From Hymenobacter sp. BT559 (GTDB taxonomy: Bacteria > Bacteroidota > Bacteroidia > Cytophagales > Hymenobacteraceae), in assembly GCF_017571525.1 (NCBI RefSeq), contig NZ_JAGETY010000009.1, positions 1-64,000 of the forward strand: a stretch of 64,000 nt of DNA. The letters are read 5' to 3'. Of the stretch, positions 51,585 through 59,440 are shown piece after piece. Below the pieces are notes generated by a model, which made no database searches, had not been told where the DNA came from, and worked only from the letters and a program-made list of their open reading frames with translations. Every line of letters begins with the position of its first letter. Position 1 is the first letter of the stretch. A program made the position numbers and the translations under genes.

Positions 51585-53555
51585 ATGAATCAACTATTCC
51601 GCTTGCTAGGGTTGCCGGCCTTGCTGCTGAGCCTCGTGGCTCAGGCGCAGACTACGCCACTCGTGCTTACGCCCCAGCCGCTGGCGGCCGACCCTAGCCG
51701 GACGACTGCTACGGCCCGGCCGGCGGCCACGGCCACGCTGCGCACAGCCGCGCTAGGGCTGCCGTTTTTTGAAGACTTCACCTCCCCCCTCGATGGCCAG
51801 CCTAGCTCCCAGCGCTGGCAGCCGGCTACCACCAATTATCCGGACGGCAGCGGCCTGACGCAGCACTACGGCGGTGGCGGGGCCTACGTAAGCAACCGCC
51901 TCGCCCGCGAGCCGCTCACGCGCGGCACCGCCACCCTCGATGGCCTGCGGGCCAATGGGCAGCCCTACGCGCCTGGTACGGCCTCGCTCTACAGCGCTAC
52001 CGATACGCTCACCTCGCAGCCCATCGACCTGAGCGCCTACTCACTGGCTAACAACCTGTATCTTAGCTATGCCTGGCAGGCAGGCACGCTGGTGGGGGCG
52101 CCGGTGGCGAGCAGCAGCGGCGCCCCGGTGTATCTCACGCTGGAATTTTTGGACAATGTGGGCCGCTGGAATACCATCTGGACCTACAATGCCGAGGGCA
52201 AAACGACCCGGTTTTGGCAAAAGATTTTTCCGCTCGACAAGGCCAGCTACTACCACAGCGGCTTCCGGTTCCGGTTTCGGGCGGCGGGCAATCAGGCATC
52301 GAGCCGCGACGCGTTTGGCCTGGATTATATTTATCTGAATGCCAACCGCGCGGCGAATGATACCATCTTTCAAGACATTGCTACCAGCCGCGGCCTGAGC
52401 AGCCCGCTCCAAAACTATACGGCTATGCCGGTGTGGCAGTACGCGGCCAGCGCCACTAGCCCCCTCAACCCGGCCCTGACGGCCACGGTCAATAACCTGT
52501 TGCCCAGTGGAAACCCAACGCCTATTAACTGGCTGGGCACGGTGCGCGAGCTCACAAGCGGCGGCTTTGGCGGCACCTGGGTAACGGGCAGCCAGCCGCT
52601 GCTGGCCGGGGCGCGGCAGGTAGTTATCAGCGGCGATGCGCGCACGGCGCCCCTGCCAGCAACCAGCACCACCAGCCGCTACCGTTACACGTTAGCCCTG
52701 CAAACCAACGAAACCAACCCGCTCACGCTGCCCAACGACACTACCTACCGCGACCTAGAGTTGGCTGATTACTATGCCTTTGACGACGGCACAGCCGAGT
52801 CGTTTCTAACCCTTCCGGCCCAGAGCACCGGGCCCCTATCGTACTACGCCTACCCCATCACAGCGGCCAAGGGCGACCAGGTGCAGCGCATTCAGCTAGC
52901 CCCTATTTTCAACAACATTCCGCTGGCGCAGGGCGGCGAAAACTTTCAGAGCCGCTCGGTGACGGTGGCCGTGTGGGCCGACAACAAAGGCCAGCCTGCC
53001 GATGTACCGCTAGCCACCTCAACAACCATAATACCCAACCCCTTGCCTAAAACCGGGCAAGTGTTTTTCGACGTGAAATTTTCGACGCCGGTACCCGTAT
53101 CGGGGCGGTTTTATATCGGCTACGGACAGGCTTCGAATGGGCAGTTTTTGCCTTATGGCTTCGATTTAAATAATGCCTCGACGGCCCCGACCTTGTTTTT
53201 CAACAACCAGAGTACGTGGTCGCAGCCCACGCTCTCGACAGCCGGCACCATCATGATGCGTGCCGTGATGAACAACAACATCGTGCTGGCTACCCAAGCT
53301 CAGCAGGCTACCAGCGCTCAGTTTAGCCTTTACCCCAACCCGAGCCCGCGCGGCACGGCCGTGGCCGTGAGCGGCCCCACCTTCCGTCGCGCCACGGTGC
53401 TCGACGTGCTAGGCCGCCCGGTATGGCAGCAGCCCGCCGCCGAGGCTGGCCAGCCTACCCTGCACTTGCCAACTAGTCTGGCCGCCGGCATGTATATGGT
53501 GCAGCTAACTTTGCCCGATGGCAGCCTGGCTACCCGCCGCCTCGTGGTAGAGTAG
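51585..53555 (+). CDS. Secreted T9SS type-A cargo protein of unknown function
   Basis: This 656-residue protein has a signal peptide (ends LVAQAQTT) and a C-terminal type-A sorting domain (about 575-656) with SLYPNPSPRGTAVAV, VLDVLGRPVWQQ, LPTSLAAGMYMVQL, and the terminal TRRLVVE. Such domains direct export by the type IX system and cell-surface attachment. The body is rich in Ser, Thr and Asn and predicted all-beta, with a jelly-roll-like segment (about 60-250, FFEDFTSPLDGQP ... FRFRFRAAGNQASSRDAFGLDYIYL, shown in parts). I recognise no catalytic motif. An adhesin or surface-structural role is possible. Confidence 0.85.
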   Translation: MNQLFRLLGLPALLLSLVAQAQTTPLVLTPQPLAADPSRTTATARPAATATLRTAALGLPFFEDFTSPLDGQPSSQRWQPATTNYPDGSGLTQHYGGGGAYVSNRLAREPLTRGTATLDGLRANGQPYAPGTASLYSATDTLTSQPIDLSAYSLANNLYLSYAWQAGTLVGAPVASSSGAPVYLTLEFLDNVGRWNTIWTYNAEGKTTRFWQKIFPLDKASYYHSGFRFRFRAAGNQASSRDAFGLDYIYLNANRAANDTIFQDIATSRGLSSPLQNYTAMPVWQYAASATSPLNPALTATVNNLLPSGNPTPINWLGTVRELTSGGFGGTWVTGSQPLLAGARQVVISGDARTAPLPATSTTSRYRYTLALQTNETNPLTLPNDTTYRDLELADYYAFDDGTAESFLTLPAQSTGPLSYYAYPITAAKGDQVQRIQLAPIFNNIPLAQGGENFQSRSVTVAVWADNKGQPADVPLATSTTIIPNPLPKTGQVFFDVKFSTPVPVSGRFYIGYGQASNGQFLPYGFDLNNASTAPTLFFNNQSTWSQPTLSTAGTIMMRAVMNNNIVLATQAQQATSAQFSLYPNPSPRGTAVAVSGPTFRRATVLDVLGRPVWQQPAAEAGQPTLHLPTSLAAGMYMVQLTLPDGSLATRRLVVE

Positions 53556-53590
53556 CCAGCCGCCGGCTCACCTTTAACGTCTAAAAGCTT

Positions 53591-53890
53591 ATGCCCGACA
53601 TCACTGCTTCCGAACTGCACCAGCGCCAGCAAGCCGGCGAAACGCCCACCATCATCGACGTGCGCGAGCCCTGGGAGTTTGAGGAATCCCGCATCAGCGG
53701 CAGCCAGAACATTCCGCTCGGCAACCTGCCCCAGCAGCTCGACGACCTGGAAGACCTGAAAGACCAGGAAGTTATCGTACACTGCAAGAGCGGCACCCGC
53801 TCCTCAGCCGCTAAAGCTTTCCTTACCCAGCAAGGCTTCACCAACGTGCGCAACCTGGAAGGCGGTATTACGGCCTACCAGGCAAAGTAG
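53591..53890 (+). CDS. Single-domain rhodanese-like protein
   Basis: This 99-residue cytoplasmic protein is one rhodanese domain: TIIDVREPWEFEESRISGSQN at the N-terminal half, and the active-site loop HCKSGTRSS with the persulfide cysteine at about residue 64. The C-terminus NLEGGITAYQAK is standard for the GlpE/PspE-like class. It likely transfers sulfane sulfur, with an unknown acceptor. Its TAG stop lies within a small palindrome that also contains the stop of the convergent recQ gene. Confidence 0.9.
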   Translation: MPDITASELHQRQQAGETPTIIDVREPWEFEESRISGSQNIPLGNLPQQLDDLEDLKDQEVIVHCKSGTRSSAAKAFLTQQGFTNVRNLEGGITAYQAK

Positions 53891-53914
53891 CACGCAGCAG
53901 AAGCTGCGCGCTAC
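53887..53914. repeat. Single REP-like palindrome holding two stop codons
   Basis: The sequence is GTAGCACGCAGC, a 4-nt loop AGAA, then GCTGCGCGCTAC: a 12-bp stem with one mismatch and GTAG at both ends. The left TAG (53888-53890) ends the rhodanese gene, and the right CTA (53911-53913) is the recQ stop on the minus strand. The GTAGC-CGC base is shared with the REP pairs of the pectin operon, but the inner stem differs. Confidence 0.8.
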
Positions 53915-55857
53915 TTAACCCCCAGCCGGCCATCGGCGGCGTAAACTAGCCGGCCCAGCTCTACCAGGCCCCGCAGGGCGGCCGTCACGGCTGAAGCCTC
54001 GGCGGTGGGGTAGCGGGCCACTACCTGGCGTGGCAGCAGTGGCGCGGCTCGTAGCAATTCGAGCAATCCGGCTTGGAGCCCGGCGGTGCTTTCGGGCGCT
54101 TGCCGGGCTTTTTTGCGGGCCAGGCACACGTCGCACACGCCGCAGGCCGGCGCATCGGGCTCGGCGAAGTAGTCTAGCAGCTGCTGCTGACGGCAGTGCG
54201 TAGTGCTGGCTGCGTAGTCGATAACGGCCTTCGTCTGGTGCTCGGTGAGCTGCTTGGCAGCCTTGAGGCGGCGCTCATCGAGCGGCAACTGCGCGGCGTC
54301 GTAGCGCGGCGTGAGAAACAGCGCCTGCGGCAGCTCGCGCCGGGGCTGGTAGTGGAGCACGCCGGTGCTGTGCAGGTAGCGCAGCTGGCGCACCACATCG
54401 GTGGTGCTTTGGCGCAAATGCCGGGCTAGCGCACTCTCCGAAATACCCTGAAACGCTACGAACAACTCGCCGCCATACAGCCGCAGCAGTGCCTTAATGA
54501 GTTGGTCGTGCTGGGCATTGGCGACTTGAAACTGATATAAATCGTGCTGATTGCTAATGAGCTGCACCCTGGCGGGCTGGTTCACGGCCTCGGTGAGCTG
54601 CACGAAGCCTTGCTGCTCCAGCATCTTGAGTGCGTGGTGAGCATCAACAGCTTTGAGACGATAGGTCTCGGCAAAGGCCCCTAGGTCGAAGTCAAATGCC
54701 ACCAGCTCGCCGCCACCCACGGCCGTGCGCGAGTAGTTGGCCAGCGCTTGGTACACGCGCCGCACCACATCGGGCGGCGGGTGAGCTAGCTGGGCCTGCC
54801 GGCGCAGGCTATCGGCATCGGCCGGGCCGCTGAGCAGCACGGCGAAGGCGTAGAGGCCATCGCGCCCGGCCCTGCCGGCCTCCTGGTAGTAGGCTTCGAG
54901 GGTAGCGGGCGCGTCGAGGTGAGCTACTACCCGCACGTCAGGCTTATCGATACCCATCCCAAAGGCATTAGTAGCCACAATAATGCGCGTTTTATCGGCT
55001 AGCCAATCTTGCTGAATGCGAGTGCGCTGCTCGGCGGCAAGCCCGGCATGATACGCGGCCGCCGGCAGCTTCTGCTGGCTTAGCCAAGCGGCCGTGTCCT
55101 CGGCCTGGCGGCGCGTGCGGGCATACACTATCCCGGTTTTGCCCGGCCCCACCCCACGCAGCACCTCCAGCAAGCGGCGTTGCTTATCCTCGGTTTGCAG
55201 CACCGAGTACGAAAGCTTGGGCCTAGCAAAGCTCTGTGTGAAAATGCCATATCCGGGCCGGAAGCTAAGCTTCTCGACTATATCCTGGCGCACTTGACCG
55301 GTGGCCGTGGCGGTAAGGGCAATACACGGCACCTCGGGCAGCAGCGCCCGCAGCTCGGCAATGCGCAGGTAGGGCGGCCGAAAATCGTAGCCCCACTGCG
55401 AGAGGCAGTGCGCCTCATCAATGGCCAGCAGGCCCACGCTCATGCGCGCCACCCTGGCCCGAAAAAGGTCAGTTAATAGGCGCTCGGGGCTGACGTACAA
55501 GAACTTCACTTCGCGGCCGTACACGCAGTTATCCAGCGCCTGGTCAATTTCCTGGTGGCTCATGCCCGCGTACACGGCCTCGGCTTTGAGGCCCCGCTTG
55601 CGCAGGTTTTCGACCTGGTCGCGCATGAGGGCAATAAGTGGCGTAACGACTACACACAGCCCCGGCCGGGCCAGTGCCGGCACCTGAAAGCAGACGCTTT
55701 TGCCGCCCCCGGTGGGAAGCAGGGCTAGCGCGTCGTGCCCAGCTAGTACGGCTTCTATTATTTCCTGCTGCCCCGGCCGAAACGCCTGATGTCCCCAATA
55801 CTGGCGCAGCAGGGCTAGCGGGTCGGCGGTTAGGGGAACAGCGGGCGCGAGGGACAT
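53911..55857 (-). CDS. recQ: ATP-dependent DNA helicase RecQ
   Basis: This 648-residue SF2 helicase carries motif 0 (FRPGQQEIIEAVL), Walker A (LLPTGGGKSVCFQ), Ia (TPLIALMRDQ), DEAH with HCLSQWGYDFRP, III (ALTATAT), V (ATNAFGMGIDKPDVR) and VI (YYQEAGRAGRDG). The RecQ zinc-binding region follows (about 580-605, CGVCDVC with an upstream cysteine), then a winged-helix segment. No HRDC domain is visible, which is common in Bacteroidota RecQ1-like proteins. It unwinds DNA 3' to 5' in recombination and replication restart. Its stop codon is shared with the palindrome at 53887-53914. Confidence 0.94.
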   Translation of the reverse strand: MSLAPAVPLTADPLALLRQYWGHQAFRPGQQEIIEAVLAGHDALALLPTGGGKSVCFQVPALARPGLCVVVTPLIALMRDQVENLRKRGLKAEAVYAGMSHQEIDQALDNCVYGREVKFLYVSPERLLTDLFRARVARMSVGLLAIDEAHCLSQWGYDFRPPYLRIAELRALLPEVPCIALTATATGQVRQDIVEKLSFRPGYGIFTQSFARPKLSYSVLQTEDKQRRLLEVLRGVGPGKTGIVYARTRRQAEDTAAWLSQQKLPAAAYHAGLAAEQRTRIQQDWLADKTRIIVATNAFGMGIDKPDVRVVAHLDAPATLEAYYQEAGRAGRDGLYAFAVLLSGPADADSLRRQAQLAHPPPDVVRRVYQALANYSRTAVGGGELVAFDFDLGAFAETYRLKAVDAHHALKMLEQQGFVQLTEAVNQPARVQLISNQHDLYQFQVANAQHDQLIKALLRLYGGELFVAFQGISESALARHLRQSTTDVVRQLRYLHSTGVLHYQPRRELPQALFLTPRYDAAQLPLDERRLKAAKQLTEHQTKAVIDYAASTTHCRQQQLLDYFAEPDAPACGVCDVCLARKKARQAPESTAGLQAGLLELLRAAPLLPRQVVARYPTAEASAVTAALRGLVELGRLVYAADGRLGVK

Positions 55858-55879
55858 AAAGCAAAATTACGGCTGCCCT

Positions 55880-55995
55880 GTCTGAACCACGGATTAAACG
55901 GATTTTCCGGATTACTCGGATTTTGTGGACGATTCTCTGGCTGCGTCCACAAAATCCGAGTAATCCGAAAAATCCGTTTAATCCGTGGTTCAGAC
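55880..55995. repeat. Long intergenic palindrome, CCACGGATT family, copy 2
   Basis: Arms of 51 bp (55880-55930 and 55945-55995) pair with one mismatch around a 14-nt loop. The ends (GTCTGAACCACGGATT) and the block CGGATTTTGTGGAC match copy 1 at 46245-46408. The variable triplets between the CGGATT words (taa versus cga) differ but are compensated in the opposite arm. It lies between the recQ start and the terminator of the upstream gene. Confidence 0.9.
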
Positions 55996-56027
55996 AAAAA
56001 AGCCCGGCACCTTGCGGCACCGGGCTT
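55996..56027 (-). terminator. Terminator of the ERF-like gene
   Basis: On the minus strand the stem AAGCCCGGTGCC / GGTGCCGGGCTT (core AAGCCCGG/CCGGGCTT) is followed by six T. It lies 23 nt past the stop at 56050. Confidence 0.8.
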
Positions 56028-56049
56028 ATAACTACTTCTTGGCGAATAC

Positions 56050-56859
56050 TTAGGCGGCTACGGCCGTAGTGCCTTCGCGGTCCTCGATGGCCTTGCGCAG
56101 CTTGGCGATGGCCTGCGTAGCGCGCTCCTCGTCGAGGCGATTGATGTTGAGCAACATCTTCGTTTTCTCTTGGCGCGTGATGAGCGGATGGTTCAGCAGA
56201 CGGATGATTTCTTCCTTCTGGCTAGCCGTAGCATATTGCACGGGAGCGGCAGGAGCAGCTTCGGCAGCAGGAGCCTCAACTGGCGCGGCGGGAGCCGTGG
56301 TTACGGCGCGCATCACGGGGGCAGGCTCAGCAACTACGGCCGGGGCCACAGCAGGAGCGGGCACATTGCCGCTATACTCCATCTCTTCAGCGGGCGTGGG
56401 CTCGTAGCCAGCAGCGCGGATAATCCAGGCCAGGATGTTGCGGTAAGCCTTACCGATAGCCCGGGTCTGGGCCATGCTGGCAATGGCAAACTCCTGGTAG
56501 AACTTCTTGCCGCTCTCCTTATTCGAGCAGATGGCGAAGCCAGCGCCTACCGTGGTGCCGTGGCGCAGGTCAAACAGCGTCACTTTAGCTTGATACTTCA
56601 ACTCCTGCTCATTGCTGAGGTTGATGACGTGCTCCACGATGGGCACGATGCCCAAGCGTGAGCCAGCATACTGCCAGCCTTCCACGTTCACAAACTCTTT
56701 GCCCTGCACATTCGTGGTGAGCTTGTTCTCTTTGATGAATTTAGCCAAGTCCTTGGCCAGGTCAAACGTCTCGTCCGACTTCGCAATGTCGTAGCTCTCG
56801 GCACGCGAGGCAACTTTCTTGGCGGTAGCTTCTTTCGGGGCTTTGGTGACTTCGGTCAT
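56050..56859 (-). CDS. Putative ERF/Rad52-like single-strand annealing protein
   Basis: The ATG at 56859 gives 269 residues; an ATG 16 codons upstream is a weaker alternative. The N-terminal domain (about 20-150) includes WQYAGSRLGIVPIVEHV, KVTLFDLRHGTTVGAGFAIC, and FAIASMAQTRAIGKAYRNIL followed by RAAGYEPTPAEEM. The SMAQTRAIGKA...GYEPTPAEE pattern is like that of uncharacterised phage and plasmid proteins and recalls ERF/RecT-type recombinases. An Ala/Pro-rich linker (about 155-205) leads to a helical tail (ATASQKEEIIRLLNHPL). The gene has a single-gene context next to recQ, without phage genes nearby. I infer ssDNA annealing or binding, with modest confidence. Confidence 0.55.
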   Translation of the reverse strand: MTEVTKAPKEATAKKVASRAESYDIAKSDETFDLAKDLAKFIKENKLTTNVQGKEFVNVEGWQYAGSRLGIVPIVEHVINLSNEQELKYQAKVTLFDLRHGTTVGAGFAICSNKESGKKFYQEFAIASMAQTRAIGKAYRNILAWIIRAAGYEPTPAEEMEYSGNVPAPAVAPAVVAEPAPVMRAVTTAPAAPVEAPAAEAAPAAPVQYATASQKEEIIRLLNHPLITRQEKTKMLLNINRLDEERATQAIAKLRKAIEDREGTTAVAA

Positions 56860-57186
56860 GGTTGGGGTGGCCAGCGGCCGGTTATCGTTCTGTAGTACGA
56901 ATATCAAACTACCCTAGGCCAAAGATAGTGCCACGAAAGCCAATTTTTTTAGTAAATTTTATCTCTGATTATCAGACACTTTAAGTAGTATTTAAAAATT
57001 ATTTCCGACAGGTCGATTTTCCAATTGGCTTAGCGCTGCCCGTTTTGCTAAAAACAAGCAAAAAGAACGTCATGCTGCGCTTGCCGAAGCATCTCTACCG
57101 AACAACCTTGGCGGCGCGATAGAGATGCTTCGGCAAGCGCAGCATGACGTTCTTTTAAACAGTGGCTACCTGCTTATTTGCTAGCC
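56860..57186. other. Intergenic region with palindrome, no gene
   Basis: This 327-bp gap lies between the ERF-like gene start and the stop of the ABC ATPase gene. The part nearest the ERF-like gene (56930-57010) is AT-rich and probably holds its promoter; the rest is mainly the palindrome at 57061-57156. No coding sequence is apparent. Confidence 0.6.
57061..57156. repeat. Palindrome, AACGTCATGCTGCGC family
   Basis: Arms of 40 bp (57061-57100 and 57117-57156) pair with one mismatch around a 16-nt loop. The arms run from AAAAGAACGTCATGCTGCGC to AAGCATCTCTACCG. A-runs and T-runs at the outer ends could let it terminate transcription of the minus-strand ABC gene. A decayed arm of the same family is at 61-109. 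Confidence 0.9.
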
Positions 57187-57843
57187 CTACTCTTCCAGAA
57201 TATGGCCGTCGCGCATCACAATAGTGCGGTCGGCCATCTGGGCCAGGGTGTCATTATGCGTCACGATGACGAACGTCTGCCCGAACTCCTTGCGCAGCCA
57301 GAAAAACAACTCGTGCAGTTCCTGGGCGTTCTTCGAGTCGAGGTTGCCGCTGGGCTCGTCGGCGAAAATGATTTCGGGCGAGTTGATAAGGGCGCGGGCC
57401 ACCGACACGCGCTGCTGCTCGCCACCGCTCATCTCGCTGGGCTTGTGGTCGACGCGGTGGTCGAGGTTGAGCAGGCCTAGCAACTCGCGGGCGCGTACTC
57501 GCACCTCTTTCTCGGAGCGGTCGGCCAGGTAGGCCGGCAGGCACACGTTTTCGATGGCTGTAAACTCCGGCAGCAGGTTGTGAAACTGGAATACGAAGCC
57601 GATGTGGCGATTGCGAAACTTGGCCAGCGAAGTGCGCCCCAGGCTCGTGACCGACTGCCCATCGAAGAGCACCTCGCCCGAGTCGGGGTTGTCTAGGGTG
57701 CCCAGGATGTGCAGCAGCGTGCTTTTGCCCGCCCCCGACGACCCCACGATACTCACGATTTCGGCGCGCTGAATGGTAAGGTCGATGCCTTTAAGCACTT
57801 CCAGCGAATTGTAGCTTTTACGGAGGTTAATGGCTTGCAGCAA
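57187..57843 (-). CDS. LolD/MacB-type ABC transporter ATP-binding protein
   Basis: The best start is a TTG at 57843 (218 residues, beginning [19 protein letters not shown]); the region upstream in frame is the translated palindrome repeat (LLRCARNDI). Walker A is [16 protein letters not shown], the Q-loop lies in [14 protein letters not shown], the signature is [15 protein letters not shown], Walker B is [13 protein letters not shown], and the H-loop is VTHND. This is the family that powers lipoprotein release (LolCDE) or MacB-type and FtsEX systems. No permease gene adjoins it, so the partner must lie elsewhere. Size and motifs best fit LolD. Confidence 0.88.
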   Translation of the reverse strand: MLQAINLRKSYNSLEVLKGIDLTIQRAEIVSIVGSSGAGKSTLLHILGTLDNPDSGEVLFDGQSVTSLGRTSLAKFRNRHIGFVFQFHNLLPEFTAIENVCLPAYLADRSEKEVRVRARELLGLLNLDHRVDHKPSEMSGGEQQRVSVARALINSPEIIFADEPSGNLDSKNAQELHELFFWLRKEFGQTFVIVTHNDTLAQMADRTIVMRDGHILEE

Positions 57844-57875
57844 AGCGAATGAAGGAAAACAGTATAGTACTAGGG

Positions 57876-57883
57876 CAAAGCTA
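57876..57883 (-). promoter_or_regulatory. -7 element of the ABC ATPase gene
   Basis: The minus strand reads TAGCTTTG, a full match to TAnnTTTG, 33 nt before the TTG start. This supports the late TTG start over any upstream one. Confidence 0.5.
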
Positions 57884-57917
57884 CGCGCAAAGCCGGCCGG
57901 GCGTTGGGTACTACGTA

Positions 57918-58053
57918 TGTCATTGCGAGCACAACGCAGTAGCGCGCGGCAACCCAAGGATAGCGAAAGCTACTCTTTCCTTGCTGCTAGGGGTATTATT
58001 TCTAGCGACAAGGAAAGATTGCCGCACGCTACTGCGTTGCGCTCGCAATGACA
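57918..58053. repeat. Palindrome, TGTCATTGCGAGC family, copy 2
   Basis: The right arm 58009-58053 pairs with the left arm 57918-57983, which carries an extra 21-nt bulge (cccaaggatagcgaaagcta and one base). Arm ends (TGTCATTGCGAGC, TCTTTCCTTG) and loop (GCTAGGGGTATTATTTCTAG) match copy 1 at 50530-50633. The mid-stem (CAACGCAGTAGCG) does not match copy 1, although it is complementary between its own two arms. It lies between the divergent ABC ATPase and sucC genes. Confidence 0.88.
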
Positions 58054-58069
58054 AGCGGCATCCCGGCCC

Positions 58070-58077
58070 TACCTTCG
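58070..58077 (+). promoter_or_regulatory. Putative -7 element of sucC
   Basis: TACCTTCG, one base off TAnnTTTG, lies 33 nt before the sucC ATG and just outside the palindrome. Confidence 0.4.
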
Positions 58078-58110
58078 CGCCAGCAAAAAACTCCACCCCT
58101 ACCCCCTCCG

Positions 58111-59307
58111 ATGAATATTCACGAGTATCAAGGCAAGGAAATCCTGAAGAAGTACGGCGTGCGCGTGCAGGAAGGCCTCACGGCCGACACTGCCGAAGAA
58201 GCCGTAGAAGCCGCAAAAAAGCTCACCGAGCAAACCGGCACCAGCTGGTACGTTATTAAGGCCCAGATTCATGCCGGCGGCCGGGGCAAGGGCGGCGGAG
58301 TGAAGCTCGCCAAAAACCTGGAGCAGGTAAAAGACATCGCCGGCCAGATTATCGGCATGCAACTCGTAACCAAGCAGACGGGCGCCGAAGGCCGCAAGGT
58401 GCATAAGGTGCTCATCGCCCAGGACGTGTACTACCCCGGCGAAAGCCCCACCAAGGAGTACTACATGAGCGTATTGCTCGACCGCACCAGCGGCAAGAAC
58501 GTTATCATTTACACCACCGAGGGCGGCATGGACATCGAGGAGGTGGCCGAGTCGCACCCCGACAAAATCCTGAAGGAGTTTGTAGACCCCGCCGTGGGCC
58601 TGCAAGGCTTCCAGGCCCGCAAAATCGCCTTCGGCCTCGGCCTCTCGGGCGATGCCTTTAAGGAGATGGTAAAGTTCGTGACAGCCCTCTACAAGGCCTA
58701 CGACGAGACGGACTCGGCCATGTTCGAGATTAACCCGGTGTTGAAAACGTCGGACAACAAAATCCTGGCCGTAGACGCCAAGGTGACCCTGGACGACAAC
58801 GCCCTCTACCGCCACAAAGACTTCGTAGCCCTGCGCGACCTCAACGAGGAAGACCCGCTGGAAGTAGAGGCTAGCGAAAGCAACCTGAACTATGTGAAGC
58901 TCGACGGCAACGTGGGCTGCATGGTAAACGGCGCCGGCCTAGCCATGGCGACCATGGACATCATCAAGCTTTCGGGTGGCGAGCCCGCCAACTTCCTCGA
59001 CGTAGGGGGTGGAGCCAACGCCCAAACGGTTGAGGCTGGCTTCCGCATCATCCTGAAGGACCCGAACGTGAAGGCCATCCTCATCAACATCTTCGGCGGC
59101 ATCGTTCGTTGCGACCGCGTGGCGAATGGTGTGGTAGAAGCCTACAAGAAAATCGGCGATATCCGCGTGCCCATCATCGTGCGCCTGCAAGGCACCAACG
59201 CTGAGGAAGGCGCCCGCATCATCGACGAGAGTGGCCTGAAAGTGTACTCGGCTACCCTGCTGAAGGACGCCGCCGCCCGCGTGAAAGAAGTGCTGGCAAT
59301 GTCGTAA
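58111..59307 (+). CDS. sucC: Succinyl-CoA ligase (ADP-forming) subunit beta
   Basis: The ATG at 58111 gives 398 residues starting [17 protein letters not shown], the universal SucC N-terminus. ATP-grasp features follow: [23 protein letters not shown] (metal ligands), [20 protein letters not shown], the FLDVGGGA phosphohistidine-loop region, and [10 protein letters not shown]. It joins SucD to make ATP from succinyl-CoA in the citric-acid cycle. sucD is not in the window, as a terminator follows immediately; the subunits must be encoded apart. The open frame upstream of the ATG lies in repeat and promoter sequence and is not translated. Confidence 0.97.
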   Translation: MNIHEYQGKEILKKYGVRVQEGLTADTAEEAVEAAKKLTEQTGTSWYVIKAQIHAGGRGKGGGVKLAKNLEQVKDIAGQIIGMQLVTKQTGAEGRKVHKVLIAQDVYYPGESPTKEYYMSVLLDRTSGKNVIIYTTEGGMDIEEVAESHPDKILKEFVDPAVGLQGFQARKIAFGLGLSGDAFKEMVKFVTALYKAYDETDSAMFEINPVLKTSDNKILAVDAKVTLDDNALYRHKDFVALRDLNEEDPLEVEASESNLNYVKLDGNVGCMVNGAGLAMATMDIIKLSGGEPANFLDVGGGANAQTVEAGFRIILKDPNVKAILINIFGGIVRCDRVANGVVEAYKKIGDIRVPIIVRLQGTNAEEGARIIDESGLKVYSATLLKDAAARVKEVLAMS

Positions 59308-59331
59308 GGCACCCTAGCCACGAGTAGTTTG

Positions 59332-59364
59332 AAAAGCCCGTCTGGTAACCCAGGCGGGCTTTTT
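59332..59364 (+). terminator. Terminator of sucC
   Basis: The stem aaagcccgtctgg / ccaggcgggcttt with a 4-nt loop is followed by a T-run, 25 nt after the sucC stop. Confidence 0.85.
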
Positions 59365-59440
59365 CGGTTTACTACGCAATTCCCCGTCTGTCCTGTTGAC
59401 AAACGTTTTTTAACTATTTCACTTCCTACCCTTTTCCACA

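Noticed and set aside
57844..57957. N-terminal extension of the LolD-like ATPase
   Set aside because: The extra peptide (LLRCARNDI and so on) is the translated palindrome, and the promoter box at 57876-57883 lies inside it.
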